DNA of 64,000 nucleotides from Myotis daubentonii (taxonomy: Eukaryota; Chordata; Mammalia; Chiroptera; Vespertilionidae). The position numbers and the translations under genes were made by a program. The notes beneath the pieces are model-generated. The model worked only from the letters and a program-made list of their open reading frames with translations, did not search any database and was not told the DNA's origin. Shown here one piece after another: positions 39,531 through 50,165 of the stretch. The stretch lies in NCBI RefSeq assembly GCF_963259705.1, contig NC_081840.1, forward strand, positions 3,027,562 through 3,091,561, written 5' to 3'. How positions within the stretch are numbered: position 1 is the first letter of the stretch; each line of letters starts with the position of its first letter.

Positions 39531-40130
39531 GAAGAGACGATTCTGGGATCCTTTCAGGACAGAACCAGACCTCGGTGCAACCGGCCCTGGCCCTGCCCCT
39601 GCCCCTTCCCATCTGACTAATGGGCTTGGAGGCCACAGCCCTAGACAGAACGCCTCCCCCTGAGTGACCAAGGCCAGGTCCACTTGTCACTCTGCCCGCT
39701 CCCTTCCCAGTCCCATCCCAGGATACCGCGTCCTTTCTAGAAAACGCCCTTCCCTCCGTGAGCGGAGGAGCCGCTTCCCCAGCTCCTATTTTGGGCGCCA
39801 GCGCGGAGCAAACAGGCACCATATAGGGAGACGTTCTCTGCGAAGACGAAGACGCGGGGCTCCCTGGGGGGGAGGTGGCCGGGCCCTGGGCTGGGCTCTG
39901 AGGAAGCAGCTCTTCAGAGGTTGCCGGGGCTGCCGCCAGGCTTCCTGTGGCCTTTGACGGGGCACTGGCCTCCGTGTCCCTGGCTTTGTCTCGCCGACAG
40001 CTGAGTGTGTGGGGTGAGCCACGCCCTGGCGCGGCATCCAAAGAAGGGACCCTCCTTCGGCCGGTTCTCCCGTTTTCCTGGAGAGCCCTGGGGAAGGGGC
40101 TGCTTTCCCGCCCTCTTTGGAATTCAGAGG
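39531..40130. other. Anonymous GC-rich DNA
   Basis: No recognised repeat. A long minus-strand frame here is an extension of the minisatellite frame and is not supported. Confidence 0.3.
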
Positions 40131-40643
40131 CTGGCGGGGTGGCGGGGTGGCGGGGTGGTGGGGTGGCTGGGTGGTTGGGTGGTTGGGTGGTTGGGTGGCT
40201 GGATGGCTGGGTGGCGGGGTGGCTGGGTGGTTGGGTGGTTGGGTGGTGGGATGGCTGTGTGGTGGGGTGGCTGGGTGGTGGGATGGCTGGGTGGTTGGGT
40301 GGTGGGGTGGCTGGGTGGCTGTGTGGCAGGGTGGCGGGGTGGCTGGGTGGTGGGATGGCTGGGTGGCTGGGTGGCGGGGTGGCTGGGTGGTTGGGTGGCA
40401 GGGTGGCTGGGTGGTTGGGTGGCGGGGTGGCTGGGTGGTTGGGTGGTTGGGTGGTGGGATGGCTAGGTGGTTGGGTGGCTGGGTGGTTGGGTGGCGGGGT
40501 GGCTGGGTGGTGGGATGGCTGGGTGGCTGGGTGGCGGGGTGGCTGGGTGGCAGGGTGGCTGGGTGGCTGGGTGACGGGGTGGCTGGGTGGCTGGGTGGCG
40601 GGTGACTGGGTGGCTGGGTGGCGGGGTGGCTGGGGGTGGGGAG
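40131..40643. repeat. 8-bp minisatellite (GGYTGGGT)n
   Basis: About 64 octamers, mostly GGCTGGGT, GGTTGGGT and GGCGGGGT, with few interruptions. The G-rich plus strand has repeated GGG/GG tracts suited to G-quadruplexes. All frames on the plus strand are open, giving artificial Gly/Trp/Val-rich reading frames. Confidence 0.97.
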
Positions 40644-40736
40644 TGTGTGGAGGTGCGGGCGGAGCTGGCATTGGGTTGCTGACTTACTGGGCGACCTCGA
40701 GTAAGACCTTCACACTATTTATTTTATTTTTTAAAA

Positions 40737-40905
40737 ATGTTTCTCCTTTTCTTTATGCAGATGACATGATGCTGTACATAGATAACCCCAAAAACTGCAC
40801 CAGAAAACTTATGAAAGTAGAAAGTAAGCTCAGGAACGACATAAGATACAAAATCTACACACAGAGGGCTTGTGCTCCTGCACACTCTCATCAAAGCGTC
40901 TCCAT
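40737..40905 (+). mobile_element. L1 reverse-transcriptase fragment
   Basis: Reads YADDMMLYIDNPKNCTRKLM in frame, the catalytic (F/Y)ADD box of L1 ORF2, followed by a diverged KVES...DIRYKIYTQ stretch. Short and isolated. Confidence 0.8.
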
Positions 40906-41358
40906 GACTCTAGGAACTAGGCGGGGCGGTTTCAGAGGAAAGTGAGGGAAGAAAACTTGAACTGGCTGCACCAGGAGATGACAACCTAAGGAAACAAGAA
41001 CCCTGGACATGTGTGCTCGGTCTTGGTTCAGCCCCCATCATGCACCCGGGTAGGTGTCCCCACATGTGGCCCTGGGTCAGGTGCGGGTTCCAGTTGACCC
41101 CCACCGTGTGGGGACACGGTGACAGTGGTCCCAAGGGCCACATGCAGACATCAAGTTTTCAAGTAACATGATTTTCATCACCTAAACTTAATTATTCCTA
41201 AATGACTACCCACATCTTCTCCTAAACACACCGGGTCATGACAAAGATTCTACTATCTCCCAATGCATGAGACTGTATTTACAACAGAGTCTAGAGAATA
41301 AACACCACAAAGGAGGCAATGCAGCTGCTACACATCCAGCACCAAACTCCTCTGAAGG
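40906..41358. other. Anonymous DNA
   Basis: Nothing recognised. Confidence 0.3.
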
Positions 41359-41554
41359 ATTTCAGAGAGGAAGAGAGCGGGACAGAGAGAGAGAAACATC
41401 AATAATGAGAGAGAACCATTGACCGGCTGCCTCCTGCACGCCCCACACTGGGGATTGAGTGCACAACCCGGGCATGTGCCCTTGACCGGAATCAAACCCA
41501 GGACCCTTCAGTCCACAGGTTGGTGTTCTATCCACTGAGCCACACCAGCCAGGG
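41359..41554 (-). repeat. Ves SINE, tail-truncated
   Basis: ATTTCAGAGAGGAAGAGAGC at the tail side and TCCACTGAGCCACACCAGCC head complement. Confidence 0.92.
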
Positions 41555-42010
41555 CTGAAGATAACATCTTGACTTCAGTTCTGTGCCAGGCCCAGGTCCC
41601 CGAAAGCGGACGACTCTCCGGGTGGACCACACCCTCAGGAAACCAGACAGAACAACGGCACGGCCAACACCAGGGCCCGATGCCACCACCAGCCCCTCCC
41701 TGCCCTGCCCCCAACCCGTCAGCAGAGCCCAGGACCCCACCCCTTGATGAGTTCCCCCCAGGTGACCCACCCCCGGGAAGCCGAGAGGAGCCAGGCCTGT
41801 GAGCCCTAGCGCCCCTTGGCTCCGGGCTTGGCGCCATTTCCTCACCGAGTAAACCTCTGCGTTCTTGGCTGCAAACCCCTGTTTGCACCCGATTGGGCTT
41901 TGGGGCGCACAGGTGACAACATCACTTTGTCCTCTCTGCCCCCCCCTCGCCCCCGAGTCTGACTCCCCGGGTCTGGTTCCAGTTCCCAGGACTTGCTGGT
42001 GGACCACCTC
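41555..42010. other. Anonymous GC-rich DNA
   Basis: Nothing recognised. Confidence 0.3.
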
Positions 42011-42024
42011 AGAGACAGACCCGC

Positions 42025-42250
42025 CCTCACCGGTGTGGCTCAGTGGATAGAGTGTCGGCCTGTGGACTGAAAGGTCTCAGGTTCGATTCTGGTCAAGGGC
42101 ATGTACCTTGGTTGAGGGCATATACCCAGTGGGCGGTGTGCAAGAGGCAGTTGATGGATGTTTCTCTCTCATCGATGTTTCTAACTCTCTATCCCTCTCC
42201 TTTCCTCTCTGTGGAAAATCAATAAAATATATTTAAAAAAAAAAAAAAAA
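42025..42250 (+). repeat. Ves SINE (GTGGATAGAGTGTCGGCC subtype)
   Basis: A perfect 14-bp target duplication, AGAGACAGACCCGC, at 42011-42024 and 42251-42264, and a 16-17-base A tail. Young insertion. Confidence 0.97.
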
Positions 42251-42264
42251 AGAGACAGACCCGC

Positions 42265-42723
42265 TCGGACGTGCGTGTCTTGTGGGTGCCACGTGCTCTG
42301 CCCGCGAGAGTCCCCGCTGGCCGCCCTGGGTCACATTCCTGAATGTCTCAGGGGCACAGAGACCTGGGGAGACCCGGCTGGCACACGCCACGCTGCTCAC
42401 GGTGCACAGCCCCTGCCGCCTCCCCGAGCTCGGGCACGTCGTCTCCTGAGACTCAAACGGTTTACGAAGCTCTGCTGGGGACACGCTCCAGTTTTCTTGT
42501 CGAGGGAAGATCCCGAATCCCCCGGCATCTCGAGTCCCCATTCTCCCGGCCACCTTCCCCTCTGGGCTCCCCACGGAGGATGTCAGAGCCGATGCCTCAG
42601 GACCAGCTCCAGGGAGCCCTTTGACATGGGGGTACCGGAGGCCTGTGCCTTCGGCCTCGCCGTGAGGAGCGGCTGCGGCACCTCGGGGCCATCAGCTTCC
42701 TGAGATGCAGCTGCAGTCAGCGT
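42265..42723. other. Anonymous GC-rich DNA
   Basis: Nothing recognised. Confidence 0.3.
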
Positions 42724-42900
42724 GTCTGCCCCTCCGACAGGCAGCCCCCCGCCCCTCCGACAGGCAGCCCCCCTCTCCCTCCGACAGACAGCCCCCCACT
42801 CCGACAGGCAGCCCCCCGCCCCCTCTGACAGGGAACCTCCTCCTGCCCTCCCCCCCAACAGGACACTCCCCCTGCCCCCTCCCCGACAGGGCACCCACCC
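42724..42900. repeat. C-rich minisatellite, unit about 18-28 bp
   Basis: Five or six units built on CCTCCGACAGGCAGCCCCCC. An isolated single copy of the unit recurs at about 44211-44232. Confidence 0.9.
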
Positions 42901-43155
42901 CTGCCCCGTGTGGCCTTGGAGATTGTTGCAATTGTTCTTCTTATCTGAAGTTTTTGTGTAAAACTCTGCAGGGGGAGTGAGCGCCCAGAAGTAGTGTTTC
43001 AGAAACTGAACGAATTTAGCTCAAAGCATCATAGTCTAGACTTGGGCCAACTTAGGGGAGTTCACAGGCCAAGTGGAGGAGACTGGACAGCAAGCAGGGC
43101 AAGGCGGATGCCAGTGTGGGTGGTGCGGGCGGAGGGCCTGGGAGCTAAAGTGGGC

Positions 43156-43203
<48 letters not shown>

Positions 43204-43705
43204 GGAGCCCAGTTGGCCTCCTCATTGTTTTCAAATGTATCCAGGGTTTTGTTTGGATGGGGCTTGGTAAGAGGACAGACTGGGGAGGAGAGGGCAGCCT
43301 GGGAACTGGTGCATTACTCACAGTCCTCTGGAGGAAGGCGCTGCGGGGGCCTGGGGGCCACGGGGAGAAGCAGCCGGGGTGGGCGGATGCAGGGGCGGCC
43401 ACAGTCTCCCGTGGGTAATGTGGGGTGGAATGGGTGAGGCACGTGGGTGCACTGAGTGAGTTTAGGACTGAACGGCTTGCACGATTCCAGCAGAGTCTGG
43501 ACTGTAGGGGCCCCTGGCTGCCCGCTGTCAGGCCCTGGGAGATTTAGGGCCCCAGGGCAAGGATGTCTGGGTGTGTGAGAGTTTGATAAAGGAGGCGGGT
43601 GGGCGTGTGGGCCCTGGACTGGCGAGCACGTTGTTTGCCGTCTCCGGGAATTAGCTGCAAGGTCCCCAAGGCCTCAAGATGCCACCGCGTCATAAAATAC
43701 AGAAC
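42901..43705. other. Anonymous DNA with a CA tract
   Basis: No repeat other than the CA microsatellite. Confidence 0.3.
43159..43201. repeat. (CA)n microsatellite
   Basis: About 21 perfect AC dinucleotides. Confidence 0.97.
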
Positions 43706-43850
43706 AACTGCCCTGGCCGGTGAGGCTCAGTTACAAGAGCTCCGCCCCTACACCCAAAGGGCGCGGTTTCTAGCCAGGGCACGTGCCCAGGTTGCGGGTT
43801 CCATCTCCAGCCCCAGTCGGGGTGCCAACAGAGGGACAGTGAGAGTACCC
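43706..43850 (+). repeat. Degraded tRNA-derived SINE
   Basis: CCTGGCCGGTGAGGCTCAGT head and GCCAGGGCACGTGCCCAGGT middle, then GGTTCCATCTCCAGCCCC. The body and tail are missing or diverged. Confidence 0.75.
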
Positions 43851-43940
43851 GTGTCTAATTGCCCTGTTTTTAGTTAGATGACTTTAACGATTTGTAAGCT
43901 GCGTCCTGTACATCTGTTAACGTAAATAGACATTCAAACC

Positions 43941-44520
43941 TGAAAGGATTTTTGTGAGTTTATTGGGGCCAAACTGTCCACAGTTGCCGGGAAGCAGGAC
44001 CTCAACAGGTTGTGATAATGTTCCAGAGAATGGCGGCTTTTCACCGCGTTTTATACGTGACAATCCGGAGAGGAGACGTAAGTGGGCGACGTGAACTCCA
44101 CTGGTGATGGATTAGGGAGGCGGGAGAAAGCAGAGTGGGGAGACCTCTGGGATTGGATAAAAAATAAAGTTATAGAAATAACGTTATATAAAAAGTAAAG
44201 TCAGTGCACCTGCCCCTCCGACAGGCAGCCCCTTCTTTTACTTAAGTGGGGGCAGGATAGTTAACAGTCGTCAATGAACTCACTAACAATGAGGGGATGT
44301 GTGGCCTCGCAGAGCGGTGCCTGCACTTGAACGGGTCTGGAAAAAGGGAAATTACTGTGACATTCCAACGATATGCCATCATGGATGCAAAAAGACAATA
44401 GGCTCAGTTCAGGTAAAGATTGACCTGGTCAGGGAAGATGCCGGCCTAGGACATGACCACCTGCCGTAACTGCTTTTAGTTAAGGTTTTCATTCCAGACC
44501 ATTGTGGTTACTTTAGGTCT
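43941..44520 (-). mobile_element. Probable solo LTR (ERV-like)
   Basis: On the minus strand, GTATAAAACGCG (complement at about 44043-44054) is followed about 85 bases later by CCAATAAACTC (complement of TTTATT at 43959-43964), a TATA/polyadenylation layout typical of gammaretrovirus-like LTRs. Ends are not fixed. A SPIN element lies immediately to the right. Confidence 0.5.
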
Positions 44521-44524
44521 AAGA

Positions 44525-44836
44525 CAGTGGTTCTCAACCTTCCTAATGCCGCGACCCTTTAATACAGTTCCTCATGTTGTGGTGACCCCCAACCATAAAA
44601 TTATTTCCGTTGCTACTTCATAACTGTGATTTTACTACTGTTATGAATCGTAATGTAAATATCTGATATGCAGGATGTATTTTCATTGTTACAAATTGAA
44701 CATAATTAAAGCATAGTGATTCATCACAAAAACAATATGTAATTATGTATGTGTTTTTCCGATGGTCTTAGGTGACCCCTGTGAGAGGGTCGTTCGACCC
44801 CCAAAGGGGTTGCGACCCACAGGTTGAGAACCGCTG
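44525..44836 (-). mobile_element. SPIN-type non-autonomous hAT element
   Basis: CAGTGGTTCTCAACC and GGTTGAGAACCGCTG termini, 312 bp. Similar to the short rodent and bat SPIN-derived elements (the mouse URR1 type). Flanks GTCTAAGA and TCTTAGAG are only roughly alike. Opposite in orientation to the copy at 32735. Confidence 0.9.
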
Positions 44837-44955
44837 TCTTAGAGTTTGCAAGGCCACCACACAGGTCTGGGTAGCCTGTGGCCCCTTTTGTCCACACATC
44901 CTTTGTACCAGTGAAATTTATAACAAACTTCTGTGCATGTACAATTATGCATATA

Positions 44956-45484
44956 CTAGAGGCCCCGGTGCATGAACTCGTGCATGAGTGGGGTACTGGG
45001 GGGTGGGGGTGGGGGGCAGAACATGATCAGCCCTCTGGGTGGGAGGTAGGATGCCCTTGCCAGCCCAGGATCCGGATCCATCCCACTGACATTCGCCCTG
45101 GTTGTTGGGAGCCGCCTGGTGGCCGCTTTTATATCCTTTCTTCCTTGCCGAGCATCTATGGAGGGAAAGCAGCCATGGTGCCCGAGGCTGTCAGCGCTGT
45201 TGGGGATCATGCTGGCAGCTCTGCCCACTGGTGCCTGGCCTGTTCTCTGGAGATTGGACCTGAAGGATTACTGAGGGAGTGAGTGGCTGCCGCCAGGCTG
45301 GTGGGCCGCCAGGATGGGTCTGTCAGCTGAGTGGCACTCCCGCCGTGAGAGCGCACTGGCCACCAGGGGGCAGCTTCTGTGTTGAGCGTCTGCCCCCTGG
45401 TGGTCAGTGCGTGTCATAGCGACTGGTTGTTCGGTCGTTCGGTCGTTTGGTCTTAACGGTCGCTTGGGCTTTTATATATACAGA
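44956..45484 (-). mobile_element. HeliBat-type Helitron (copy 6)
   Basis: CTAG at 44956-44959 with the GTGCATGAACTCGTGCAT hairpin; the other end is CTTTTATATATACAGA, followed by T. It carries two CTCF-like cores facing each other: CCACCAGGGGGCAG at 45360-45373 and its complement at 45390-45403. No coding capacity. Confidence 0.93.
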
Positions 45485-45964
45485 TGTTGAGAGCCGATTC
45501 CTCAGTGTTGACCAGCAACCACCGCTCAAGCCCCATTCCTGCTTCCTCCTCACCGGCCTGGACGTTGATCCTCTGGAGTCGGCAGCGGAGACTGACCTGT
45601 GCCGGACTGGGAACGCCCCCTGGGAGGAGGCGGCAAACAAGAGGAGGATCCTGGCACCCAGCCCGATGGGAGCCTCCCGCCTCCCGCCTCCCACAGGTGC
45701 AGGTCAGGGTCCGAGCGCTTTGGGGTGAGGGGACAGCAGGCTTTCAGAGGCGTCCCCGCCCATTGGGGCAGGCTGCCCCGTGGCCAGTGCCGTGTCCAAA
45801 ACGTCTGTGGGTGGAATTCTTGCTCTGGCACGTCAACCACAAAATCTCCCCAGATGCGGAGCTCTGAGGGGGCCGGGAGCGTGCCTTGCCTATAGCGGGA
45901 GGCCTGGCCGGCGGCCGATGCCTGCTGAACGCTGGGCAGATACCTGAATGGGCTGTATGACCAT
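45485..45964. other. Anonymous GC-rich DNA
   Basis: Nothing recognised. Confidence 0.3.
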
Positions 45965-46200
45965 ATAATTATCCCAAACGTCCAGCGATGATATTTTGGA
46001 TAAATAAATTGTGGAACAATCAGTCAGTGAAATACTCTGCAACCACTACCAGTAAAAAGGAGGGTGGAGAAAGCTCTTTAAGGACCCAGGGAAATGCTCA
46101 AGACGTATCCCAAGTGCACAGAGAAAGCTGCCAAATAGCAAGCACATTTTCAGCAATTTTGTGTTAGAAAAACTATTCAAAATATATTCCACAGCTAGAC
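45965..46200 (+). mobile_element. Old LINE-like 3' fragment
   Basis: GATAAATAAATTGTGGAACA, GAAATACTCTGCAACCACTA and GGGAAATGCTCAAGACGTAT follow the order found in old mammalian L1 3' ends. Confidence 0.6.
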
Positions 46201-47387
46201 AGGGTGGCAACCAGCTCCTGCCCCGTCCGTGCATTTCACAGAAGCAGTGCGTCACGGGCTATGTCTGGGGTTTTCCTGAAACCTCATCATCATCCGAAGG
46301 AAGAATTCCTCGGTTCGTAACTGTTTGGTAGCCTCGGGCAGAATCAGGGGAGAACTACGCAGGGATTCAGAGCCACGCTTCGCCGCTGGGGAGTCAGAGT
46401 TCTCCCCGAAGATTGGTCCCCGCCCCGTGGTCCATTCGGGGAGGACACCTCGCCAATGTAGACATTTACACACGCCATCCCCGGGGCGGATCAGATCACC
46501 AAGAGATATGATCCGATACGGAACGGTTTGGGACCCATCTGTGGTTAATCTCGAACATTTTTCACGCACTGAGTTTGACATTGTAACATTGAAAATGCAG
46601 GTAACGCCGGTCGCCCATGGCTGGAGGGCTGGGAGGCACAGCGCTAACCGAAAGGGCTGGGAAGGTTGCGGGAAAGATAAAACAGCGCCTGGAAAGCCAC
46701 CGGAACTAATGGAATTCCTCCTGGACACATCCGGAAACCACCGGCTGCCGGCAAGGAAGGAGGGCAGCCATCCATGGGTTTAGCAACACTTGGGAACTCA
46801 CACCCACGGCCCTGAATAAATCATTCACCATTGTCCGGCCGCGGCTCCCCTGGGGTGCAGCACAAACACGTCTGTGTCCTGTGCCAAGAAGGGGAAGCCA
46901 GGGCCGGACACCGAGGGGGGGTGTGCGAGACTGGCCTTGGCCCTCCCTCGGCCCCTTCCCCGGCCAGTCATCCAGAGAGGAGTTTGGGGGGCTGGGGAGG
47001 GAGTGTTTAACTAGCAGGGCAAAGCCAGCTTCCGAAGCAGGGCTCAAAACCCCCGGCCGCCCCACCCTGCATCCTGTAATGAAAAACCACAGGAACCGGG
47101 AACTAAGGACAAAGCCTCAGCGAGAACTCGAAGGTGCGAGTCCGCCCATCATTCCCCCCGCCCCCCCCCCCCCCCCCCGGCCTGCGTGCAGCTGCTCCAG
47201 TAAACACAGCCCATAAATGAAGGGGGGAGGGGGGTGGGGGAACTGGGGGAAGGGCTGGGGGTGTATTCTGGTTCATCTCATTGTGCATTTTAAAAGACAT
47301 CTGCTACGTGTATACCATGGTCCAGGCGCACAACAGGTGTTTGCGACAGAAATCAGACCCATTTCCTTCTTCTAAAAGGTTCTGGTT
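46201..47387. other. Non-repetitive DNA with a poly-C run
   Basis: 46250-46620 is balanced in base composition and non-repetitive, as conserved elements often are, but conservation cannot be tested here. No exon with splice support. Poly-C at 47161-47178. Confidence 0.35.
47161..47178. repeat. Poly-C run
   Basis: 18 consecutive C residues. Confidence 0.95.
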
Positions 47388-47403
47388 AAGAAGGGGAGAC
47401 AGG

Positions 47404-47623
47404 GGCCCGGCCGGTGTGGCTCAGTGGCTGAACATCGACCTATGAACCAGGAGGTCACAGTTTGATTCCGGGCAGGGCATGTGCCCGGGTTGCAGGCTTG
47501 ATCCCCAGTGTGGGGCGTGCAGGAGGCAGCCAATCAATGATTCTCTCTCATCATTGATGTTTCTGTCTCTCCCTCCCTCTCTGTTCCTCTCTGAAATCAA
47601 TACAAATATTTTTTTTTTTCAAA
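47404..47623 (+). repeat. Ves SINE
   Basis: A perfect 16-bp target duplication, AAGAAGGGGAGACAGG, at 47388-47403 and 47624-47639. Head GGCCCGGCCGGTGTGGCTCA. Confidence 0.97.
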
Positions 47624-47704
47624 AAGAAGGGGAGACAGGTAAAAAGAATCACTGAAATTCAAGACAGAAGCATCATGATCATTGTCACCCGTCCGCATCA
47701 CAGC

Positions 47705-47930
47705 CATTAACATTGGCCGAGTGCCTACTGTGGGCTGGTCCTGCAGCACTTTGCACGTATCACACATATCACTTCATTTAATTCCCACGACCGTGGCGAG
47801 GGAGTTCCCATTATTAACCTACCTTAGAGGAGGAAACAGGCTTAGAAAGGTTAACTGATTCGCTGACCATCTTCGAGCCAACTTGGCAGACCCAGGATGT
47901 AAGCTGGAGCCTGTCTGCAGAGCCTCTATT
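47705..47930 (-). repeat. MIR SINE, nearly full length
   Basis: GAGTGCCTACTGTGGGCTGG, CACTTCATTTAATTCCCACG, ATTATTAACCTACCTTAGAG, GAAACAGGCTTAGAAAGG and CCAGGATGTAAGCTGGAGCC follow the MIR complement in full. Confidence 0.85.
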
Positions 47931-48719
47931 TATTTCCATCATTTCACAGTAAAGGAGGACATGAGCCAACTCTCCCGCGGCAGCGACGGGCCGGGGACAG
48001 CCACTCTGAGAAGGAAATCTGGGAAGGCTCCGTGGAGGAGGTGGCACGGCCGCCTGGCTTGGAATGCTGAGCTCATTTGCAAAAGGGAGATGCCTTCTGC
48101 ACTGAAGGAGCTGGCTGAGCGAGGGCCAGAGGCTGGGGCCCGGAGGCCCTGAAGGAATAACTCCGAGGTCGGGCACTGCCCGTTGAAAGCAGCTTAACTG
48201 TGTGGCCACTTAATCACTCATCCTCAAACAGGCTCCTCCTGTATCGACCTGTTAGGTAACTCAGATCACATATCTAATCTCGAATTCCCGCTCAGGAATT
48301 GGAGCGTCGCCCGCGGTCCACCTGACGTCCTGGTGTCACCTTGCGTCCCTCGCCCTGGCCGTGCGGATTGAGAACCAGCCAGGGGCCGCAGTCTGGCCCC
48401 GGAGTGTGCTTCTGCTGGGGATGTCGGACGACAGGTGATACTCGGAAGTTGCTGTCCCAAACGGGGCTAGTGCAAGGCGCCAACACAAGGCTGGGTGGGT
48501 GGGGCTGGTGCTGCCTGAAGGAGGGCTGACAGGGTAGTCCTGGTCTCCCCGCGCCCCACCAGGAGTTCCTTCCTCTCCGTGACCCTGTGGACACTGTGAT
48601 CACACAGGTGGTGAGAGGGAGGCTGGGGTGTGGGTGGGGCTTGACTCAGGAGGGCCTGGGAAGCCGTGCCTCATAGCTTGGTCTCGGCCTGCGTGTGCTG
48701 GGCACCCCTCACCAGTCTT
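47931..48719. other. Anonymous GC-rich DNA
   Basis: Nothing recognised. Confidence 0.3.
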
Positions 48720-48728
48720 TAAAGAAAA

Positions 48729-48955
48729 TGACCAGCCCGGCTGGCATAGCTCAGGGGTTGAGCATCGACCTATGAACCAGGAGGTCACGGTTCGATTCCT
48801 GGTCAGGGCACATGCCCGGGTTACAGGCTTGATCCCCACTGAGGGGTGTGCAGGAGGCAGCCAATCAATGATTCTCTCTCCTCATGGATGTTTCTCTCTC
48901 TCTCTCCCTCTCCCTCTCTGACATCAATAAAATATATATTTTAAAAATATATAAG
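48729..48955 (+). repeat. Ves SINE
   Basis: CCCGGCTGGCATAGCTCAGG head, B box GGTTCGATTCC near 48790, a (TA)-rich tail. Flanks TAAAGAAAA at 48720-48728 and 48956-48964 match. Confidence 0.96.
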
Positions 48956-49179
48956 TAAAGAAAACAGTCGCATCATGTAAAGCATGCTTCGGAAAGGGAA
49001 CTCAGGCTGTAATCTAAAGCTGACTACCCCCCGCCCCCCCGACCCCTGATAAAACAAATGAACAAAGTCAGGTAAGAGATAGACACGCTGAACAACGCTG
49101 TCAATGACCACGCGTGACCTCGGCACGAGTGTGTCACACGCACATTGTATGTTCACAACATGGAGCTGGTTCTGGGTCC

Positions 49180-50165
49180 TCAACCAAGACTCAATGAACA
49201 TACGAAGATTCAAATCATGAAGAGTGGGAGTAAATGGAACTAAATGGGAAATCAATGATAATAGTATATCTAGAGAGTCAACACATTTTGGACACTAAAC
49301 AACAAACTTCTAAATGATCTATGGGTCAAAGGAGAAATCACAAAGGGAATTAGGAAATATTTAAACGAGGAAGAAAATGTGTGCAGTGCAGCTAATGGAG
49401 CACTCAGGAGGACGCAGACAGCGTTAGGTGGCTATGTGAGCCAGCAGATGTTTGAAATTAATAGCCTAAGCTTCCTCATCCGGGACGTGCACATTAAGAT
49501 CACAATGAGATACCACTTCATACCACGGGAAGAACTAAACGTTTTAAAAGTCCAATCACACCCAGTGCCCGTGACTGTGCAGAGCAGCCGGAATGCTCAC
49601 GTGCTCACCCACTGTGCGCTGGTCCTTTCTACTCACACTGTGAGCTATCACCGTGACCACGCAGAGGGTTTCTTGGGAAGGTCAGCATATACTCGCCAGG
49701 TGACCAGGAATTCTGCCCCTAGATATTTACCCAAGAAAACAGTGAAAGGATGTGTCCGGAAAGATTCCCGGACGACCACGTTTGCAGTGGGTTTATTTAA
49801 AATACTCCCCGGGCGGAAACAGCCCGCATGTCTATCCACAGGAGCCACACGCAAAAGACCGCATAGGATTCCTCTAAGGGACACGGACGGGCAGGCCAGG
49901 CCTTCGAGCGGCTGCCCAGGAGGGGCAGGGGCTGACCGGGAGGGAAGGAGCTGCCTGTGCCTCTGAACGCTGTGTTTCCTGATTGGAAGCTGATTCTGTA
50001 GGTAGATATATACACACATGATGTGCACACCGACTGGACATGACAGATGTGTGCACTTCACTGCATGTGCATTTTATCTCTATGTAAAAATAATTGCGTA
50101 CACGGTCTGCCTGAACAACGTAAACATGAAAACAAGATTTGTCTATAGAATAAAATAATTGGATG
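49180..50165 (+). mobile_element. Old L1 (L1M) ORF2 end and 3' UTR
   Basis: Matches the usual order: GTCAAAGGAGAAATCACAAA, AGATCACAATGAGATACCAC, ATTCTGCCCCTAGATATTTA, GCCCGCATGTCTATCCACAG, GTGTGCACTTCACTGCATGT. Badly decayed; an open frame of 195 codons over 49379-49966 is accidental. Confidence 0.8.

Noticed and set aside
39526..40671. A 381-codon minus-strand frame rich in His, Pro, Ala and Thr
   Set aside because: Most of it is the complement of the 8-bp minisatellite, which cannot easily form stops. No splice or start evidence.
39947..40945. A 332-codon plus-strand frame rich in Gly and Trp
   Set aside because: Same minisatellite in another frame, joined to an L1 fragment at the end.
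48740..48830. tRNA gene
   Set aside because: The A- and B-box-like sequences belong to a Ves SINE head; the cloverleaf is not intact and a SINE body follows.
49379..49966. A 195-codon plus frame
   Set aside because: Lies in a decayed L1M relic and does not follow the ORF2 frame throughout.
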